A stretch of 13,589 bases of DNA from Bacteroidales bacterium (lineage in GTDB: Bacteria; Bacteroidota; Bacteroidia; Bacteroidales; UBA932): positions 1-13,589 of the forward strand of contig JAGAAU010000208.1 in the NCBI GenBank assembly GCA_017615135.1, read 5' to 3'. Position numbers and translations under genes: made by a program. Within the stretch, counting starts at the first letter, position 1; each line of letters starts with the position of its first letter. The notes beneath the pieces are model-generated. The model did no database searches, was not told the origin of the DNA, and was given only the letters and a program-made list of their open reading frames with translations. This document shows positions 6,717 through 13,589 of this stretch, piece after piece.

Positions 6717-7544
6717 TTAGAATTTGCGTACGGCGGCGATGTTGCCGTCTGTGCCGTATTTAACCCACGAATTATCTGGACCAACAGCCCAATAAAAATA
6801 CCAGGGACCGGCCTGAGATTTAGCGACACCAAGGTCCTCAAAAAATGCCTGACCTTTCTTACTCCTGCAAATGCTGGAAGATTTCATCCCCAAATTAGCG
6901 TATGCCTGGAGTCCGTAACGCAGCTCGAAGTTGTCTTTTCCTGCCAAATCCTTTGCAATAAATAGCCACTTTGCCCCCAATATTTTTTTATTGACTCCCC
7001 CGGCATAAAATGTTGCAAATTTATCCAGCTCATCATGTCCGGCAACATACCAGCCTTCTCCAAGGTTTCTGGCCCAAACAACCTCAGGGAAATAACGGGA
7101 CATATCGTATCCCTTTTCCTGACAATAATTGGCAATTACCCGACAATTTTTCTCCCCTTCCGGCCCGGTAAGCTCCTCCAGTTCGTCCAACATCTTAAAA
7201 TACAAGGCCAGTTCTTTCTTGTCAACCTTTTTTAAATAAGGGATGAAGGGGCCGCAAACCCAGCTTGCATGCTCTTTCCAGTACTTTTCCAGCTCCTTTT
7301 TATCCGCATCCTTGCCAGCCCAAACCTTGGCATAGAAGTTCTTGTTTGCTGCATCAAGACTCAGCTCTCCACGGCCATAAGCGGGCATACTCATAATCAG
7401 TCCATGCTGGCCTGATTCATCTACGTAAAACACAAACCCGGGAACCTCATCAATCACAACATAATCTCCCAGCGCATACTTCTGAGCAGAGCAGACGGTC
7501 ATTCCTGCCAGGAAGACGGTCAATAAGGCAAATAATTTTTTCAT
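6717..7544 (-). CDS. Secreted protein with DUF1566/Lcl_C-like segment, function unknown
   Basis: A 275-residue exported protein. The signal peptide MKKLFALLTVFLAGMTVCSA is probably cleaved before Q21. C18 lies within the hydrophobic segment but lacks a proper lipobox, so this is not an obvious lipoprotein. The mature protein starts with KYALGDYVVIDEVPGFVFYV, then a DESGQHGLIMSM strand (about 42-53). A middle charged helical region (about 75-150) follows, then GEGWYVAGHDELDKFATFY (about 163-180). The 'GWYxxxxDEL' pattern and the preceding 'GxxFYVDxSGxHGLI' resemble the DUF1566/Lcl_C-type C-lectin-like proteins common in gut Bacteroidota. The C-terminus ends in a W-rich strand pair, PWYFYWAVGPDNSW. 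No enzyme motif is seen. It is the last gene of the minus-strand cluster, 21 nt after its neighbour, and ends facing the repeat-bearing gap. Confidence 0.75.
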   Translation of the reverse strand: MKKLFALLTVFLAGMTVCSAQKYALGDYVVIDEVPGFVFYVDESGQHGLIMSMPAYGRGELSLDAANKNFYAKVWAGKDADKKELEKYWKEHASWVCGPFIPYLKKVDKKELALYFKMLDELEELTGPEGEKNCRVIANYCQEKGYDMSRYFPEVVWARNLGEGWYVAGHDELDKFATFYAGGVNKKILGAKWLFIAKDLAGKDNFELRYGLQAYANLGMKSSSICRSKKGQAFFEDLGVAKSQAGPWYFYWAVGPDNSWVKYGTDGNIAAVRKF

Positions 7545-7565
7545 AATAAGAACTATAATAACTGT

Positions 7566-8786
7566 TTAATCAATTTCATGGAGCAACATTCCGCGCTGAA
7601 ATTCCCCGCCCGAGACTTTTGTGAAAGTGGTAAAGCCAAGACCGGAATTGGGAGCACCCTCCTCTACAGCCATAAAGCGGTTGTCCCAAATCAATCCGGA
7701 CACCGGTTTCACAACGCCTACCCTTTTATAAGTCAGCTTTCCATTTGCATCCTCAACCGGTTCAAGCACCTCAAATCGAGAGTTTTCACTCACTCCGTCT
7801 TTCATTCCAAGATAGGCCGTGATTGGCGCAGTGCCGATAATTGGAGTGTGCGTACGGAATTCAGGGAAACTCTTCTGAAGGGTTACCACATTGTCATCCA
7901 AACCTCTACGGCAGGCCTTTAAGACCATAGTTTGAGGGGAAGATTCGTTGATTCCAAGAAAAGAGATATCCTTTCCGGAACTCTCACATTTTCCTACATA
8001 TTGCAGCTGATAAGAGCCGCGGGCGGCCTCAAACGCCGCTGCCTTCCCGGCATCCGGCACCGATGAATACTGTGTACTGTAAAAGGTTGAGGCAATCTCA
8101 TCGTTCCATACAAGACGGTACAGATAGGAATCGATATTAACCTTGAAGCCTTTATAAGTTGCTGCCAGCTGGGCCAACGAATTTGTAAGATTGGTAATGT
8201 TAGTTCCGAGCGCAACGGACGCTATCGCGCCAAGGACACCAATAGTAACGGCAGCCGCCTGTCCGGCCTTTTCCTTGTCTGCATAACGGATATCATTTAC
8301 CACGACAAAGGTATTACCGATAAGGTCTACGCCACTGTCCATAAGCATTACCTGTCCACGGGCAGATTCTTTGGCCAACATCTTATCATGCTCGCTCGCA
8401 TTATACAGACCCCGCTCGGCAATAAGGTCCATATTGCATTCGCCTGTAAATTTATCCCGATTGAACCAGCGGGCCACAAGGCGGGACGCTACCTGATTAT
8501 CCTGGAAGAATTTCTCCATATCAGGCGTATTTTTTCCCTTGGTCTTTTCATCTGATTTTACAGACAATACACGCACGCTCAGGTTATGGTCGTTGAATTT
8601 ATCCGGAATGGGTATTTCAAGATAGGCATTCCGGATTTCCTTAGAGAACGCCTGGTCTTTCTGACTGATAAGCAAAGAGTATAACGAACTTCTGCGATAC
8701 GGAGCCTGCATATCGTCGCGACTCTGGGCACTGAGCACAGGAATAAAAATAATTCCTGTGAGGATACTTAGAATTGCTTTTTTCAT
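7566..8786 (-). CDS. Secreted protein of unknown family
   Basis: I do not recognise the family. With the start at 8786 the product is 406 residues, with signal peptide MKKAILSILTGIIFIPVLSA cleaved before Q21. The mature N-terminus has an RRSSLYSLLISQKDQAF segment (31-47). A VARWFNRD stretch (104-111) and a MLMDSGVDLIGNTFVVVNDIRY segment (about 147-168) follow. Residues 176-208 form a glycine/alanine-rich hydrophobic stretch (AAAVTIGVLGAIASVALG) that could be a membrane-inserted hairpin. The C-terminal part (about 310-400) looks all-beta. In-frame ATGs at 8798 and 8813 are possible; 8813 would overlap the WG-repeat gene and 8798 lies 2 nt after its stop. I preferred 8786 because it gives the standard MKK signal peptide. 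The tight spacing says it is translated with the WG-repeat gene. The gene is visibly richer in A/T than cysS or the lyase gene. Confidence 0.75.
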   Translation of the reverse strand: MKKAILSILTGIIFIPVLSAQSRDDMQAPYRRSSLYSLLISQKDQAFSKEIRNAYLEIPIPDKFNDHNLSVRVLSVKSDEKTKGKNTPDMEKFFQDNQVASRLVARWFNRDKFTGECNMDLIAERGLYNASEHDKMLAKESARGQVMLMDSGVDLIGNTFVVVNDIRYADKEKAGQAAAVTIGVLGAIASVALGTNITNLTNSLAQLAATYKGFKVNIDSYLYRLVWNDEIASTFYSTQYSSVPDAGKAAAFEAARGSYQLQYVGKCESSGKDISFLGINESSPQTMVLKACRRGLDDNVVTLQKSFPEFRTHTPIIGTAPITAYLGMKDGVSENSRFEVLEPVEDANGKLTYKRVGVVKPVSGLIWDNRFMAVEEGAPNSGLGFTTFTKVSGGEFQRGMLLHEID

Positions 8787-8800
8787 GTGTAGTCTCATTT

Positions 8801-10555
8801 TCAGTAATCCCATTCGTCTTCAGGGACGATGGCAGACATCGGCGAATTTCGAACATCAGTTGTAAGGGAAAGTATCAGGCGTCTGGCCTGCAATAACGTA
8901 AGGGCCCCGCCAGATTTCCGAAGTTCCCTGCAAAATTGCGGGAAAAACTTCCTCGCAACGGGCACAGGAACGACAATCTCGTCTTCCGAGTTGATTATCA
9001 GCCCCATCACCTCATCTTCCTCTCCCATTTTCTGCGACTTGTTGAAAATATTGTTCTCCAGAGTTAAACCCTGAGTACGTACCCATGAATATCCGTCATT
9101 GAAAGTGCCGGTAAGACTATAATTTCTCTTATACGGTCCAGCATTTCCAACCTTCAGATTATGCCAGATTTCCGGCTCTGTCTGAACAAAGACATTAGCG
9201 GGCCTGTCGGCTGTATCAGAGGCTATTGCGGCATATAATGGAGGAACCCATTCTCTCCCGTCCGTAAGGAGCAGCCCCCATTTGCCATTTCGGCATACGC
9301 TCGCTACACCATGGGCCGGCGGGCAGATATCATCCCACTCGAACGGAATCCGAACAGTCTCGTCCCTGGTGGTTACTCCCCAGAATCCGTCTTTCCGGAA
9401 ACAGAACAGTTCTTCTTCATTGCCCCCGGGAACCGGGAAATGCACGTCGGAACAGGCTGTATTGTTAAATAGCGGCCGTCCGTTTTCATCGGTTACTTTG
9501 CACACTTCACCGCCATCGGCATTTTTCTCATATATAGCCCAATAACCGGAACCGTCGGTTTTTCCAGCTCCAAATTTTACATGTATGATATTGTCCCGCA
9601 CAATCTTTCCTTCCTTATTGATTGCAACGTATCCGGAAGCTTGCCACTTATTGTCGGAAGATTTTTCCTGGCCGGAGATTACGAAAGCAATATCCCCGAT
9701 AAAATCGCTGTGAGTGCTTTCCCTGCCGCCGCTTAGATCCGCAACCGGACAGGTAAAGCTCTTGCCTGTTGCCAGATTGTAATAACCATACGAAATTCCG
9801 TTCTTGGATGGTTGGTTATAAAAACGCATCATACCGCCAACAGGACGGCAAATCTTACGATAAACTCCATTCTTTACGATGATTTGCCCGGTTTTTCCAT
9901 CAATTAGTCCAGGAGATATGAGCGGTCCTCTGCCAATTTTATCATATGCCAAAAACGCGCAGTCTGTTCGAAGAGTATCCAACAACCGGTATGTAATAAT
10001 TTTTGATCCTGTTGAATATCCAGTCCAGTCGTTCGGTTTTGAAACAAATTCAGCCAGTCCGTTATATACGGCATCAATCAGAAGACCGTCCTCCTTTGAG
10101 ACAATACCAACCCGGCCATTGTCTATTCTATACTTCTGGCCATCGGATTTAAGGGTGCCTTTGGCAATCCAGGCCATCCCTCTGGAGTTGAACGGAGAAA
10201 TATGCATATACTCCGTAGTCAGGACCCATTCTCCCCGAGTATTAATCAAGCCGTAGTTATTTCCGAGTCTGACCTTGGCGACAGGACCATCGAACGCGGA
10301 AATTTCGTCATACTTTGGCTGGAGTACAACTTTGCCTGCAGCATCTATCAACCCCCAGGAGTCTTTCTTACACACCCGCGCAAATCCGGAATCGAAAGGC
10401 AATGCGGCGGTATATTCGCATTTTACCACAATCTTGCCTTCTGCATCTGCAAACCCGATTCTCCCCTTCTTATCCGATACCACCTGCAGATTCTGGGCAG
10501 CGGCACCAGCGCAAGCAAGTGAGAAAAATATAATTGCAAGCAGACGGGGTTTCAT
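8801..10555 (-). CDS. Secreted WG-repeat protein
   Basis: A 584-residue exported protein with signal peptide MKPRLLAIIFFSLACAGAAA (cleavage before Q21). WG repeats (each a short beta unit built around 'W/Y-G-hydrophobic-x-D/N-x-x-G-x-x-hydrophobic') are evident at the N-terminus, around G34 (GRIGFADAEGKIVV), W67-G68 (SWGLIDAAGKVVLQPKYDEI) and Y101-G102 (NYGLINTRGEWVL). More occur in the second half at W392-G393 and W426-G427. The centre (about 170-380) is more diverged and the C-terminal 100 residues are not WG-like. WG-repeat proteins are usually binding or structural; no catalytic residues are seen. Its start overlaps the stop of the lyase-hydrolase gene by 4 nt (ATGA), so the two are very probably co-translated, and a role near the same substrate or at the cell surface is a reasonable inference. 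A/T content is higher than in the upstream gene. Confidence 0.85.
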   Translation of the reverse strand: MKPRLLAIIFFSLACAGAAAQNLQVVSDKKGRIGFADAEGKIVVKCEYTAALPFDSGFARVCKKDSWGLIDAAGKVVLQPKYDEISAFDGPVAKVRLGNNYGLINTRGEWVLTTEYMHISPFNSRGMAWIAKGTLKSDGQKYRIDNGRVGIVSKEDGLLIDAVYNGLAEFVSKPNDWTGYSTGSKIITYRLLDTLRTDCAFLAYDKIGRGPLISPGLIDGKTGQIIVKNGVYRKICRPVGGMMRFYNQPSKNGISYGYYNLATGKSFTCPVADLSGGRESTHSDFIGDIAFVISGQEKSSDNKWQASGYVAINKEGKIVRDNIIHVKFGAGKTDGSGYWAIYEKNADGGEVCKVTDENGRPLFNNTACSDVHFPVPGGNEEELFCFRKDGFWGVTTRDETVRIPFEWDDICPPAHGVASVCRNGKWGLLLTDGREWVPPLYAAIASDTADRPANVFVQTEPEIWHNLKVGNAGPYKRNYSLTGTFNDGYSWVRTQGLTLENNIFNKSQKMGEEDEVMGLIINSEDEIVVPVPVARKFFPQFCRELRKSGGALTLLQARRLILSLTTDVRNSPMSAIVPEDEWDY

Positions 10556-13512
10556 TTATCGTTTCGATTTTGAATTATTGCATTGCATATCCAGAGCATG
10601 GCGGCCTGACCGTGGGGATCACCGTTGATGCGGGCGCGGCCGAGGTACCAGTCCCTTGAATTTTTACGGCTCGTGCCGATGCATACGTCGGAAATGTTGG
10701 CATACGAGTCGAGACGGGCGCACAGGGCTCTCCAGGCCTTGCGCGCAGTGGCACCGTAGGTACTCTCTTCCAGCCAGCCGTGCCGGATTCCTTCGAAGAA
10801 AGCATAGGTGAACATCGCGGTGCAGGAGGTCTCGGGCCAGATATCCGGGTCATCAACCAACTGCCCCCAGAGTCCGTCGGCATGCTGATATTTGAGCAGG
10901 GAGCGCATCATCTTCCTGTAAGACTCCATAAGCGGAACGAAGCAGGGATGGTCCTGGGGCAGCACTGAAAGCAGCTGAGGAAGCGCCGCGGCCATCCAGC
11001 CGTCTCCCCTGCCCCAATAGAACGGAACGTCCGGGGCGTGATAAAACAGCCCGTCCTCGCGCTGAAGTTTCTGCATATAGAGCAGCATTTCGCGGGCGGC
11101 ACGGTCTATATAAGAAAACTCGCCCGTAACCAGGAACGCCTGCTTCTGCAGCGAGCTGATCATATACATATCGTCTATCCAGAAACGGGTCTGGGGCGAG
11201 TAGCCCTGCTCCAGAAGCGCCATCTGCTCATCGAGGGGAAGATTTCCGGGCGCAGTGCCGTCCGAAGGGTCCGGATTGCCGGTAGGAACTTCCCACTGAT
11301 GGTTGGCATAATGCATACCCATCCCGTAAGCGCGCCTGTCGCCGTTATGAAGGAAAATTTCCAGAGGCACTATGCCGAAAATGGAAAAATCCACGTGATC
11401 GTCGCGGTTAAGGACAGGCCGCAACTCGTTATAGAAAGGCTCAAATTTCTCTATCAGAGCCTGCTCCAGCTGCTTGTTACCGGTTTTGGCCGCAAATTGG
11501 AGGGCATTCGCCCACAGGCTGGAAACTGCATAATGCACAGAGTTCCCCTTCCCAACCTTATAAGGACCGTTAAAGCCCTTGGGAGCGTAGGCCATGGGGT
11601 CTGCAGTAAGAAACTGCCGGATTATCCTCTCCCCAATCAGATTGGGAGAATAGTTTGCCGAGGGGTCCTCAACGCGCTTGAGCGTAGTAACCAGAGTGGT
11701 CTCCGATTTCTTCGGCAGTTTTACAGTAAATCCGCAAATCCAGGTGTCCGGGGCAGGTTCCTCGAAAGGGAAATCACTGAAATCCGAAGGATCCGTGGGC
11801 CAGATTTTATATAAAACCTGAGCTCCGGAGGTAGAAAGTTTCATGGTAACTCCGTTCCTGCGGAGCAGTATGCCGTCTTCCACTATTTCAGGCTCGCCCT
11901 CGGAAACCAGGTTAAACCGCACATTATGGGAACGGGAACCGGTTTTGATGCGGTCTGTCACTTCCAGGAAGGAATCGTTCCGGATTACCGTCGTGCGGAC
12001 GACGGAGACAGGGCCGCTGTACAGTGGTGTAAGGTCGAAGCTCGCTCCTTTGCACTCCGGAGTGTCAAATTCCGCAATCTTGTTTACAAAACCGTCTACC
12101 AGATGGTCTTCTTCGTCGAAAATCAGGGTACTGTGCCAATGGCAGTTCACCCGCGACACCCTCCAGCGGAAGGAATCCTGAGTGAAAGACCAGTAATTGC
12201 CGCCGGCCAGTTTCAGGGGCTTTTCCACCTGGTCGTAGGGATAAAAATAGACATCCTTGGACCAGCGCACCCCGTATGCATCGAAAACAAACTCGCCGGC
12301 ATCCATGTGAGCATGGCTCTGCGCGGCCTTTCCACCCTTTGCGGCAAGATAGAGGTCGCTGTCGCCCCAGCCGGTACGGGCCAGCACGAGCGGATTCACC
12401 CCATCCGCCGCGAACACTCTCTTCGGAGACGGTTTGATGTCTTCAGGATTGATTCTGGCGGCAAATTTCAGAGGGATGAAAATGAGAGCGCGCTGCTGGG
12501 AGGCCGTATAATCTTCGGATTTGAGGTAATTCACCTCGTTGTAGAGGATGGAAGGATCGCCGAGCAGGGATGCAAAATACCAGAGGGCATAATGCGGGCT
12601 GTTCTCCGGACGACAGTCGCAGAAATTGAACTGCTGTCCGCTGCTGCCTACCGCAAAAATCTCGAAATACGGAGTCTTGCGGAAACCGGGAACCTCATCA
12701 AGGCCGAAGGTATTGCCATAGCGCTCGGAGAGCAAAGTGTTGAGCCAGACCTGGTACGAGGTGCCGTAATTCCAGTATCCGGGGCCCTCCGGGTAAGCCC
12801 CGTCCGGGTTGTAGATGAATTCCACTACGGGCCTGTTCGATTCCACTGCTCTGGAAATAAGGCTCCGAACCAGTTGCGGATACACTTCTTCCACCGCCAG
12901 TGCGGCACAGACCAATCCGGCCAGATTTACCTGATTGCGGTTGTTTTTCTGAATCCAGATATCCTCATGCTTATAGGCAGGAGTGGCCGGATCTGCCGGA
13001 GTCTTTTCAATGGTATCGAAGGCATAGCGCTTAAGCCGGTCTTCGATAGTAGCGCGAAGCTCAGAATCCAAGGCCCCATACAACCAGTCGTATCCGAGAC
13101 CAACACCGGAAGCCATTTCACAGACATCCAGATAATGGCCCGGATTCCAGTCGCTGAAGCTGCACACCGTGCGGAGGGTTTCAACCGCCTTGTCAAGATA
13201 ACGCTTATCTCCGGTGTAGCGATAAGCATAGGCGCAGTAACTGATACGCTGCGCCGCATTTCTACTTACTCCCAGAATCCTCTTGCCGGACGCATCCTTC
13301 TTGTAAACGAGAGGCTTGGCAGACAGAAGTTCATCTGTCTTTTCCATTATGCCTGCATGCAGGAGACTCAGCGGTTCGTTCCGTCCGGATTCAATCTGAC
13401 TGCGAACCGATGCCAGTTCCTCATCCGTGAGTATAAGCCGCGGGTGAGAGCCCTGAGCCCAACCATGGATGCACCACAGCAGGAGGATTGCAAAAGCAAG
13501 TAACTTACGCAT
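10552..13512 (-). CDS. Secreted fusion: heparinase II/III-type lyase + GH105/GH88-type unsaturated uronyl hydrolase
   Basis: A 986-residue exported enzyme; signal peptide MRKLLAFAILLLWCIHGWA. Residues 23-360 form an alpha-toroid of heparinase II/III type: HPRLILTDEEL, an Asn-rich NNRNQVN site (190-196), and PDGAYPEGPGYWNYGTSYQ around 236-254, where these lyases carry their catalytic Tyr. H400 and H402 (SHAHMDAGEFVF) sit in the conserved HxHxDxGxF motif, followed by a beta-sandwich to about 615. Residues 650-986 resemble GH105: RFWIDDMYM with D780/D781 at the place of the family's acid residue, WGRGDGW (833-839), DGLWGQLVDD, and GDPHGQAAML near the end. A lyase leaves a 4,5-unsaturated uronate that GH88/GH105 enzymes remove, so both steps appear to be in one chain. 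The substrate is not identifiable. The ATG at 13512 is chosen because the 16 residues before it lie within gltD codons and would spoil the signal peptide. The start overlaps the gltD stop by 8 nt. Confidence 0.88.
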   Translation of the reverse strand: MRKLLAFAILLLWCIHGWAQGSHPRLILTDEELASVRSQIESGRNEPLSLLHAGIMEKTDELLSAKPLVYKKDASGKRILGVSRNAAQRISYCAYAYRYTGDKRYLDKAVETLRTVCSFSDWNPGHYLDVCEMASGVGLGYDWLYGALDSELRATIEDRLKRYAFDTIEKTPADPATPAYKHEDIWIQKNNRNQVNLAGLVCAALAVEEVYPQLVRSLISRAVESNRPVVEFIYNPDGAYPEGPGYWNYGTSYQVWLNTLLSERYGNTFGLDEVPGFRKTPYFEIFAVGSSGQQFNFCDCRPENSPHYALWYFASLLGDPSILYNEVNYLKSEDYTASQQRALIFIPLKFAARINPEDIKPSPKRVFAADGVNPLVLARTGWGDSDLYLAAKGGKAAQSHAHMDAGEFVFDAYGVRWSKDVYFYPYDQVEKPLKLAGGNYWSFTQDSFRWRVSRVNCHWHSTLIFDEEDHLVDGFVNKIAEFDTPECKGASFDLTPLYSGPVSVVRTTVIRNDSFLEVTDRIKTGSRSHNVRFNLVSEGEPEIVEDGILLRRNGVTMKLSTSGAQVLYKIWPTDPSDFSDFPFEEPAPDTWICGFTVKLPKKSETTLVTTLKRVEDPSANYSPNLIGERIIRQFLTADPMAYAPKGFNGPYKVGKGNSVHYAVSSLWANALQFAAKTGNKQLEQALIEKFEPFYNELRPVLNRDDHVDFSIFGIVPLEIFLHNGDRRAYGMGMHYANHQWEVPTGNPDPSDGTAPGNLPLDEQMALLEQGYSPQTRFWIDDMYMISSLQKQAFLVTGEFSYIDRAAREMLLYMQKLQREDGLFYHAPDVPFYWGRGDGWMAAALPQLLSVLPQDHPCFVPLMESYRKMMRSLLKYQHADGLWGQLVDDPDIWPETSCTAMFTYAFFEGIRHGWLEESTYGATARKAWRALCARLDSYANISDVCIGTSRKNSRDWYLGRARINGDPHGQAAMLWICNAIIQNRNDK

Positions 13513-13589
13513 TCGCCTTGATGTACTCGTCGATAGCCTTGGCGGCGGTACGGCCGGCACCCATGGCGAGGATGACGGTGGCGGCGCCG
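13505..13589 (-). CDS. gltD: Glutamate synthase small subunit, C-terminal end
   Basis: The last 27 codons are readable from the right edge, beginning GAATVILAMGAGRTAAKAID and ending EYIKANA before a TAA at 13507-13505. The pattern 'G-A-x-x-V-x-x-A-x-x-x-G-R-x-A-A-x-x-I-D-x-Y' is the conserved C-terminus of the FAD/NADPH-binding small subunit of glutamate synthase (last helix after the second nucleotide-binding fold), which passes electrons for the glutamine + 2-oxoglutarate to 2 glutamate reaction. Only the tail is visible, so the FAD and NADPH motifs cannot be checked; a related GltD-like oxidoreductase is possible. The stop codon lies inside the first codons of the lyase-hydrolase gene. Confidence 0.75.
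   Translation of the reverse strand, partial: GAATVILAMGAGRTAAKAIDEYIKANA

Noticed and set aside
11926..13503. A 525-codon open frame on the plus strand opposite the lyase-hydrolase gene
   Set aside because: It lies wholly antisense to a gene with clear domains, has no signal, motif or repeat of its own, and its composition is the mirror of the codon bias of the real gene.
13513..13560. Sixteen extra N-terminal residues for the lyase-hydrolase, starting at 13560
   Set aside because: These bases encode the end of gltD in another frame, and the extension (proline- and serine-rich) would bury the signal peptide that starts cleanly at 13512.

Overview
The window looks like a chromosomal segment from a Bacteroidota organism, most likely a gut-type Bacteroidales. 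The reasons are the TAnnTTTG-type -7 boxes in the first intergenic region, the lack of strong Shine-Dalgarno sites, and the protein types present: M16 protease with a Bacteroidota-style N-terminus, WG-repeat and DUF1566-like secreted proteins, and a heparinase-type lyase. No tRNA, rRNA, CRISPR array, transposase or phage gene was seen.

Left part (1-6448). A minus-strand M16-type secreted protease leaves the window at the left edge. It diverges from a plus-strand pair: a secreted TPR protein, followed after 1 nt by a GTG-started U32-family protein closely resembling RlhA (23S rRNA cytidine hydroxylation). After a 209-nt gap holding a palindromic repeat comes a tight housekeeping run: adenosine-kinase-like PfkB kinase, small membrane protein of the COG2426 (Sm_multidrug_ex) family (4-nt overlap), cysS (2-nt gap) and a small six-cysteine TSCPD protein (11-nt gap).

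Middle (6449-6716). This non-coding gap lies between convergent genes. It holds a run of hairpins and a second, inverted copy of the palindromic repeat. The two copies share a nearly identical 46-nt core, but their flanking stems differ in sequence while each remains self-complementary. This is the most distinctive non-coding signal in the window.

Right part (6717-13589, all minus strand; read from the right edge). The last 27 codons of a glutamate synthase small subunit (gltD) overlap the start of a 986-residue secreted enzyme. That enzyme joins a heparinase II/III-type polysaccharide lyase to a GH105/GH88-type unsaturated-uronyl hydrolase in one chain. It is followed, with a 4-nt overlap and then 14-nt and 21-nt gaps, by three more exported proteins: a WG-repeat protein, a 406-residue protein I do not recognise, and a 275-residue protein with a DUF1566/Lcl_C-like segment. 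The layout suggests one transcript in which a lyase-hydrolase polyprotein is made together with three exported proteins of unknown role. No SusC/SusD pair or sulfatase is visible, so a complete polysaccharide utilisation locus cannot be claimed.
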